Below, one piece after another: positions 52,001 to 61,300 of a stretch of DNA of 64,000 nt. Below the pieces are notes generated by a model. The model saw only the letters and a list, made by a program, of their open reading frames with translations, was not told the DNA's origin and did not search any database. A program made the translations under genes and the position numbers. The first letter of the stretch is position 1. The number at the start of each line of letters is the position of its first letter. Origin of the DNA: Fasciolopsis buskii (lineage: Eukaryota > Platyhelminthes > Trematoda > Plagiorchiida > Fasciolidae); NCBI GenBank assembly GCA_008360955.1, contig LUCM01001862.1, positions 110,242-174,241 on the forward strand, given 5' to 3'.

Positions 52001-55000
52001 AACCAGAGGAATTCATTTCAATTTTCCTACCTCTGTATTCGAATAACCGAAGCCCAATTCGTGTTCACGGTGGTCATTCCTCCGAGTTCACCGTGAGAGG
52101 TGTGGTTCGTCAGAGTTGTCTTCTCACCTTTTAACTTTATGATTGTGATGGTTATGGAGATAGTTCTATCTCATGTGAAAATAGTGGTATTGAGATTTTC
52201 TGAAACAGGCAACTGTCTGACTTAGGATGTGCGGACGATGTTATACTTCTGAGCGAGGAGGCAAATGTGTTACCCCTGTTTTTACAATCGTCTGAACGAT
52301 AGTGTAACCATGTTTGGGATACGTTTTATACTGTTGTGGGATTACATGAGTTCGAAGTCATGTCTTGTTTCTGGAGGGGGAGAATCGGATGAAGTGGATA
52401 GATTTAGTTGCTTGCGTAGTTATTATTTCGTCAGACGGTTATATATCGGATGAAGTGTTTTCATATTTGCGTTTCATCTCATTTGGTTTTCCTTTTGTGG
52501 CTCGGTTTTGGCATCTGTTTAAGGATCTGCTCTCGATTTTACGCAGCATATAAAGTCGGTCCTTTTGTATTGCTTGTTAGCGCGCATTTCGCGATCTATT
52601 TTGAGCATTTTTTTCTTTGTTTTGTTGCTATTATATGACTCCTGAATTATTTCACCAGGTGTTTTTTTGTCTGTACATTTGAATATGAATCAGACTTTGA
52701 TTTGACATTGATTAGGGTAGCTGATGCATCTGCTGCATGTGCCCGTTGCTGCGCTTCCTTTGTGGGCGATGTTATGTGCCGCAGTTATAGGTTGAAAGAT
52801 GTTTCAGAGGTAGTGTACATCTAAGATGCTAGAAAGAGGTATATAGGTGTGGGCGAGTGCGTTGTCCTGAGTATTAGGACCCAATGCTGCACTTTGGTGC
52901 ACGAGATTCTCCGACTGGACTGTCATGGGTTTTAGGCGACATGGTTGGACGTTGCAATTAGTGGCATTTCCGTATTTAAACTTCTTTAACCTTACGCCTA
53001 TTTTGCTCAATTTCCTCTCATCCTTTATTGTTCGTTCATTTACTTCTTAGTTGTTGATAGTCCAAGGTATCGATGAGCACTAAAGTGCACCAATAGCACA
53101 CTAACGGTTTTTCGTGACAGTTACCTCTTTGTTTTCCATTGTTGCCGCACACTACTGCAGCGAGCTTACTAGTTTTGTATGGAGTCAGCGCATTGGTTGC
53201 CCAGTTCAGCAATCACGAGAATACAGGTGGTGTTAGACGGCAGCTCGCTTTCTCCCGGTCCGTTAACACATCTGTTCTATTGAAAATTTAAGTGATTCCT
53301 TGCTACTTCAGGTTTCAAGGTTGCGGTTGACGGTCCTCCTTCCCTCATGCAGAGGGTCATAGTGGCTACAGGGTCATGCTCCTTCCTTTACTTTCAAGCT
53401 TAATGACAAAACCAACCTTCAGTAGTGGGTCGAATTAGCCGACGGTATACCTCCTTCATTATATGCTTATAGTATCCATATAACGGTTTTGGCGTACTCC
53501 TTAACGTCTGGGGTCCGTTGCACTAATCTGACGATCCGAAAACTATGTCCCCGAGGCTTGTAGAAGCGTAGAACTTCATTTTAACATGGCTACTGCTCGA
53601 TGCTTATCATACCGCAGTAATAGGTGGATTGGTTTCATCAGGACTTGCATGACTACTCGCACTTCATTTGATGGCACGATTTACCATTCACAACGGTCGG
53701 TCTACTGATCATCGGAATCCGTGCAAAAACTGCATCCGATTATCTCGAACTAAGAGTAATGGCGAACCACATATTTAAAGCCGGGTTTCGAACCCTGGGA
53801 CGTTTGGTTTCTACTTGCCTACACCTTTGGTGAGACAAAGCAGTTCAATTTTCTTTTTTATGGTTCTCTCATGATGGCGTCCGACCACTCATGTGGACTT
53901 GGTCTCTACTTCTGTCATCACACTCTGTTTTTCGTCGAATTTTCGGGTGTTTATTTCAGATGGATAAAAGCTTTAGGGCACACATAAGAGAAGCGATTTT
54001 TGTTTCTTTCTATATACGTCCTACCGTCTGTGAAGGCGCGATGTGATTTGTTCGTCACCGTTGTCGAGACCAGTAAAAGCTAACATCCGTGATACGCCTC
54101 GACAAATACTGGAAAATTTATAGTTGTATTTAACTCGTTTGTTGTTTTTGGAATCAATTCTTACATTTTTGCTTGAAAATTCCTTTTTTCTCGTTTACTT
54201 TCTTGTTTCTCATCCATAGACGGAACCCAAGATCTACGTTCTCATCTCGGTTTTATTGGGCTGTTTTCCCCTCGAATCATTCATCAGTAACGACTCGCCT
54301 ACTTACTAGTAGCGCAAATAAACAAGCGCCATTTTACTTGTTATTTTTCAGCGGTTTGACCCGGATGCTGACCAAAACAAAGTGGATGAACAGTTTTTCC
54401 ATTGGGAATTAGATTCAGTTATCTGGCGTCCAACGGTGATAGACGAATCTGATCCGGTAGCTGTCCGCATGTTCCAACAAGTTGCATCTATTTTGGGTTC
54501 ACCTCTGGCCCCACAAACCGCCGGGGCTCATTGTCGTGTCCGCGGACAGCGTAATCCCCGGACGGGTGGTATTCTCGGAAGGCAAGCACGCGGACCTAAT
54601 CGCACCGATAATCCGCACGATGCATCAACTGACTCAACGAGTGACAATAGGACTCCTGTGACAGGCGTTGCTAACTTGTACAAGCCGCCAACGACCGTGC
54701 TGTTTGAAATCATACACGATCCAAGCGGTGTACCATTTCATCGACTTCCGCCACCGTATCTGACAAACTTCGTCGGAGCTCCACTCCGTTCAGAGGCGCA
54801 ACTTCAGGTCCCAGGTCGTTCTGGTCTTGAGGATCCTATGGATTTGGTTCCCACATTGACAATTGACGAAGACGGTGAGTTTTCCTGCGGGGAAAAATGC
54901 AGTGGAAAATCGACTCTCGGTTTTGTCTTTTTCTTCTGACAACTACCGGTGCGCGATAGGAGTTACTGCTGTTGAGCACCCTCCATATGAGGTGGGAAAG

Positions 55001-58000
55001 AACAAAAAATGCTCATTAAAGAAACTAGGTAGTATGCAGAAGAAGGTAGAAAACGACGAAGAAAGGTCTGGGATACTAGTGCCCCCAAACTCACTACGGA
55101 ACTGTCTCAGCTGACGTCTTGTTGAGGGATTTCTTGGCCCTGTTCAGCGAAACAGTTCATCCCAGTTGAATGACTGCACGAGTTCGGATCTCATCCCGTT
55201 AGTATTCATATCAGAGGCTGTCCGCTTCGGTTCATTTTATCCAAACCCCATAGGAAGAGTTCCTAATAGTGTCTGTCGACTAGAATAATAATGAGTTGGA
55301 GAATACTTGAAATTCTCATAGTTTGGCTTTGACTATGGCGGTTGTTCCACGCTGCATGTGGGTCTTTTCTTTGCTTTGTGGTACTCGTCCTCATTATTAT
55401 CAGACACGAGATGTTGATCAACCGTAACTATATGCATTGTTGATTGAATCCTTGTTGAAATGAAATCGATGTGGCAGCGTCGTGTGATTCTTTTCTCATA
55501 TTTTTTCAGATGCATTTTAAATTAGGCTGAATGTACAACTGGTTTAATCTTGCCTCTAGACGAAACGAGATCTGATGGGGAACAACATTGAGGGCTTTTA
55601 TCGTTTCTTTCTTACCGCTAAACGTGAGGGTGCCGATAGTTCGAAGTAGTGTTGCGATTTCGAAATGTGCGATCAACGTTAGGGATTATTTCTCACAAAA
55701 GTGGAAGTTGATCATTGTGTGCTTTGGCCCTTTTACTAATTTGTTTGGTTTAGGGCGTCTGACGCTTTTTGCCTCACAGGCGTCTTTCACAGTAGTATTT
55801 GCCTCACTTACCCCCCCGGCATTCATCCATTGTTAAAAAAACATGAGAGTTAGCTGCGTTTCGTTCATCTTTGTTGGCATTGCCAATTCTTTGTGATTTC
55901 ATAACTTGTGATCCGTAACATGCTGACGTAAAGGAGTTACCGCAAAATTCTGTTGTCGATTTCTTTGTCACCTAGTTCTGTCTGCATGTTGTTCTCGCTT
56001 CGTGCTCCATATGATGGTACATCTCTGGGATTTATACTGGAGTATTGGCAAATGCACTTATATTACGTTATTTGAAATGAGCTTGACGATCTTTCTGCAA
56101 TCTCATGTCCCTCACTCTCTTATCTGTTTTTACCCTCCTCCTCTCAGGTGTTGATATCGTTCTCGATGATATACAGTTTTGCACAAGTGTTCCTTCCGAC
56201 TATTGTCCACCAATTCGTTCCGCCACAGTGCGTCCGATCGAGGGTAAAACGTATCTATGGCAGTCCTTGTGGTTGGACGGTCATCATTCATTGGTGGAAC
56301 CGCTGACGGAAAGCGAGTTGGCGTAAGGATAGCGCTCTCGTTTTTTGATTTTCTTACTATTTTTCGGCTTCAGATATGCTGATACTAACCAATCGATCGG
56401 ACAGTACGATTGCTTCGTGTTGCGTGGTTTAGCTTATAAAACACAGTAACGCAGGTCTTTTGAAGCCTACATTCTATACTTGATGGGTCGATAACTTCGT
56501 GTTTATTCGCTACCTAGTTTTTCTGTCGATGCTAACAATTGCAAATAAAATCAAGTGGCATATTAAAAAAAAATCTGAATTGTAATTTTTGCCAACCATC
56601 ACGTGACGAAGGAAGTTGGTAATCGATAAAACCGACCGGGATGTTATTGATACTCTGGCGCTTTTTCTTCCGCCCCCTTGAATAGAGTCATCAGGTTGAT
56701 AAAGCTCTTCGAAGGGCTGCCAGTTACCCGCGCTACTTAGGATTGGTGCAAACCGGTGGCGTTGGGTTTCTCGAGGCTACACCTTGCTGTGGTCTATACT
56801 ACTTCTTTATGGTCTTGAACTCGTACGCCTTCGTTGTCATATAATTGATTAATATACCCGAACCACCAGAAATTAGTTTGTCTGTCCAGTTCCAATAATT
56901 GAGCGGTTCTTTGTCTCATCCGAGCTGTTTGCCTTACTCTTTTCAATGGTGTAATTACACCTGTTGGATGGTGTAAGCACTCCTCTTTTGTTCTAGCCAT
57001 TTCACCGGCGGAGAACGAAGTTTTATATTCTAAAGAACGCGTTTCACAAAGCTATCGCTGATCATTTGTTGTTTTTGTTGTGCATGTATATCTGCGTAAA
57101 TAACACCTTACCGGTGACTAGTATATTTCATTTTAATTCGACAGTGCGAAAATTCAAGAAATTTGTTTCCTGCGTCACAAGACTCGAAAGTTTAAAAAAT
57201 TCTCAAACCTTTAAAAATGTAAGCTTTCGCCTCAAGTCTGCCGAAATATGTTATGATAAGGTTATAGTTCGTTCATAAACGAAAATTGACGATTCCGCGT
57301 CCAGTACCGCTGGTTGGGCTTCGGCAACATTTCGGTATTGGTCATAATGGTGCAAATAAGACTGATTTTTCAGCTAGGATTTCCACATGTGCGCAGGATA
57401 TCGAAGAATTCGGGTCCGCAGTTTCATTAAGAGCTTCTTAGTGGACACTCAAACAGACCCTCGTACTGAAAATGAAGGAGGGGGTTCCTGCGAATCCAGC
57501 CTCAATAAAAACGAGCCGAAAACCGCGCTTGTTAGTTACGTCAACGGGACAGTATTGTTTGATAATAGGATAAAGTTAGACCTAGACAGACCAGATATTC
57601 TGCATCGGCATCATATTGAGAAAGAAGAGTCCTTGTTTGGACGATTTGACGACAAGTGGTCAGTTGCAGTCTGAGATGAGTATTCCTTAGCTAGTTTAGG
57701 TCAGTCGGACAAACAAAGTAGCAACAAAAAATGAAACGGTGCATGTAGACATTTTGAACTTTTTGCTTCGCTGCTAATCAGAACGAAGAGAAAAAAATAG
57801 TCACTTCTGATTACGACCACGCCGTAACATCCGCTCTGCATCGCAGAGGCGTGTTTGCTCTCTTATGCAGCCGTTTTGAATCGCTTCGTTTCCCTTTCTA
57901 ATGATGAGCCAGTTGACAACCTACGGGAGTTGGTTCGGTAAACAAAAATGCATATATTTTTTATTTACGGTTTGTTGAAGCTATGTAACAAGGCATGTAG

Positions 58001-58285
58001 GTTGTATTCTACTGGGTTAAAGGATTTTCATTAGTGAGTTACCGTCCCTATGTTGTGTATTGTTTTTATTCACTGGTCAACTATCTTTATTTTCCGATTG
58101 ACCTTCGTTCTTGCAATCGGTGTATGAAGAATGACCGTTCTGATGCTCTCATTTTTAAACACGGCTCGAAAACTGTATTTTGGCACATATTGTTCACAGA
58201 CTGAATGAAAAAGAACCACGACATCGTACAAGTATTTTTTGGCTAAAAAATGCTGTCCGTATAATCAGTGATACAACCGTGTACC

Positions 58286-58326
<41 letters not shown>

Positions 58327-61300
58327 GAGATGGATTCTGCGTCTTCCACACCAATAATGGATTTCCCTAATGAGGTACGTACATACGTACCTACGTGCTT
58401 GCGTACCCCCACTCACAGAACTTACGTCAAGCTCTCCGCTCTCACTGGCATTTGGGGTTCGCATTTGAAATGTCGATTCAACCTCCCACAGCCAATGAGA
58501 AGGGGAATGCAAAACAAAAAGTGATTGTTTGCATGTTCGTGATTTAATCATCGGCGTTGAGACTCCCGTGCATAGGACCCTTCTCCAATCGAAATCCTGA
58601 TTATGAACCTGTTCATTATATGTTCTCAACCCAAATTACTCGAGTTAGTTCGCAAATTCACGTGATGCTGCAATTTCTCACTGATTGTTTAACATGGTAG
58701 TTATTTGAGGGTATAATGGATTCTCACAATGTGTGCTTGTGTGTATTCTTGATACCGGGCACTGACACATCTCGGTTTAAATAGAACGTGCTGTTGAATG
58801 CATCTCTTGGTGTGTGTGGCCACATTACAGTTGGGCTCAGGTCATAGCATCCTGCTTTCAACACAATCGTAGGCTTGGGTATGCTTGGGTTCATTTGTTC
58901 TGGATGGGTTGTCGTGGATTCACTTTGTCCTATTAAAGCATTTAATACGTTCTGCTGTGATGCATCAACCGTTATCACCGTTCTTGTATTTTCTCACTAC
59001 TAGCTGTGCATGCATAATAGACTCAATCTCGATTGTTTTATCCCCTAGGCCTTAATCACTTTCACTAGATTTCAGTTATCGACTATTGTTTCAGCAGTTT
59101 CGAGGAGAAGAGTTTGAAGTCTCTAATTTTAATCATTACTCATGTTCCTCCCGCAGATGCAACGTAAAATGAAACGAGTAAATCCCTAAGACGTCAGTTA
59201 ACCAGAAGCCTAAGAAGTGATCCCGAGCAGTGATGAACAGGGTACTTCGGGAATTGAGGACTGCCGGTATCGGAAATAGGCGCAACTGTTGCCGACTGAT
59301 TAAAAGAGCCGGTCCACGAAAACCAAGCATAAGTGAGGTGATCAGTTCACTGACTCATGCTCAGGGGCGTCCGCCGGGGCGTTCTACAGAAACCTTTAGG
59401 GAGCAGCTTAGTTATCCAACTTTAACAATGGGTCTTCCACTCATGCCCGTTGGTGAACCAATGCAGATAGATGCCAGTCCTCCATCCTAATTGACAGTCA
59501 TCGGGCAGATAGGTTTTCTGAAAAAGTTTAAGGCTGCTGGACCAGGTCGGCTGGCTCCTTCATCCTTCCAGCACGATGGCGAAGCGTTTACACCAGAGCT
59601 CAGAAAACCCCTAGGATTTACGTGGATACGGAATAGATTCTTGAGACCTGCCGTAATCTAGTTATTGTACCGACCGAAATGAAAGGTGTTGAGTTCTCGT
59701 GTGAAAATCTCTGTTAATTTGTTAAGTGTCGCATCCAAACCTCTCGTGGGTAGTTTTCCCTGCCGACTATCTGGTGCACGGGAAAAGTGTATGCATGGAA
59801 ATTAAATCGGTTTCCGACCTGACCAGTAGTCTATGGGTCAGATCTTTACTCCGCGACAAATCTAGGAACAAAGACACTTTTCGCAAGCCCACGAAAGCGG
59901 CTTTGACTCAGCCAATCATACACTTCTTTATCACTGCTCCTCATTGTAAAGTGAACCAGAGGAATTCATTTCAATTTTCCTACCTCTGTATTCGAATAAC
60001 CGAAGCCCAATTCGTGTTCACGGTGGTCATTCCTCCGAGTTCACCGTGAGAGGTGTGGTTCGTCAGAGTTGTCCTCTCACCTTTTAACTTTATGATTGTG
60101 ATGGTTATGGAGATAGTTCTATCTCATGTGAAAATAGTGGTATTGAGATTTTCTGAAACAGGCAACTGTCTGACTTAGGATGTGCGGACGATGTTATACT
60201 TCTGAGCGAGGAGGCAAATGTGTTACCCCTGTTTTTACAATCGTCTGAACGATAGTGTAACCATGTTTGGGATACGTTTTATACTGTTGTGGGATTACAT
60301 GAGTTCGAAGTCATGTCTTGTTTCTGGAGGGGGAGAATCGGATGAAGTGGATAGATTTAGTTGCTTGCGTAGTTATTATTTCGTCAGACGGTTATATATC
60401 GGATGAAGTGTTTTCATATATGCTTTGGTTTCGTTTTTGATATTGCTTTCGAGACTTATGTGGCTTCGCCTCGGTATGCAGTCTTCTATCGGAATTCACT
60501 TGTGTGGTTCAGTTTTAAGGTTGTTTCAGGCTTACTGATACTGACAACACTTGTGAAGGTTATCTGTCGTGAGCACCGATTTTATCGCGGGTTCGATGCT
60601 CTCTTTGCAGCTGTTAATTTGAGTGGTCATGGGAATGAAGCCTTTTCACCGAAAATGTCAGTGTTTGGAAGATCAAATCCGGCCATTGCTGTGGTTGTCG
60701 ATGGTTATTCGATGTCGCCCGACTCTATCACACTTGACTTATTGAGACTGTATGCAGTTCTGCGGCACCGAAGTCCTCACGGTCACAGTTTCCTCTTTCC
60801 CCTCCCGTCTTGCAGCCGGCCCTAATCGCTATCGATATGCATCTTCCACTAGACTTATGCATTATGCGTATAATAAAATGTTGTAGAGTGATGAGCCTGA
60901 GTCTCAAGGTAGTCTTACTGACTGAAAATAGTTTTGGTGGTTGAGTCGTTTGTTTTTCCCAATCAAACATGGCGCTTCTCACGGCTCATTAATCTTCAGG
61001 GCATTTAATAAGCGTAGAATGAGTTGCGATGTTTATTCCATTACATAGGAAATTCTCTAGGGTTATGATCCATGCAATTCCATGTGCGATTGTTGGAGAC
61101 CCTAAGTCTAATAGTCAAAAGCCACAATCACTGCCTGAAGGCTTTTCTTCCGTTTTCCTCCGTTCACTTTTCCTTTTTTTGGTATACATTGTTTTTGGAA
61201 GTGACTCCCAAATCAGAGAATATAGGTGCAATTTTACTGGTTGTAAAACCCAAATTAAACTTAACTAAGTTATACAGTTTGGTGTGTGTCACTCCCAGTT

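Larger units (their letters stand above)
49369..54351 (+). other. BRWD intron 10 (5.0 kb)
   Basis: Phase 0 intron from GTAAGC to TTTTTCAG. It holds the first copy of the 2.1-kb repeat (50370-52470) and a SINE-like copy (about 53225-53396). Nothing recognised at 49369-50370 or 53400-54350, apart from a B-box-like GGTTTCGAACCC at about 53786. Confidence 0.85.

Noticed and set aside
53757..53850. Minus-strand B-box-like GGGTTCGAAACCC as a possible tRNA gene
   Set aside because: No matching A-box, acceptor or anticodon stems could be built around it.
60403..60825. 140-codon open frame to the right of the second 2.1-kb repeat
   Set aside because: It begins in repeat sequence, shows no known domain, has no clear splice context, and copy 1 continues differently.
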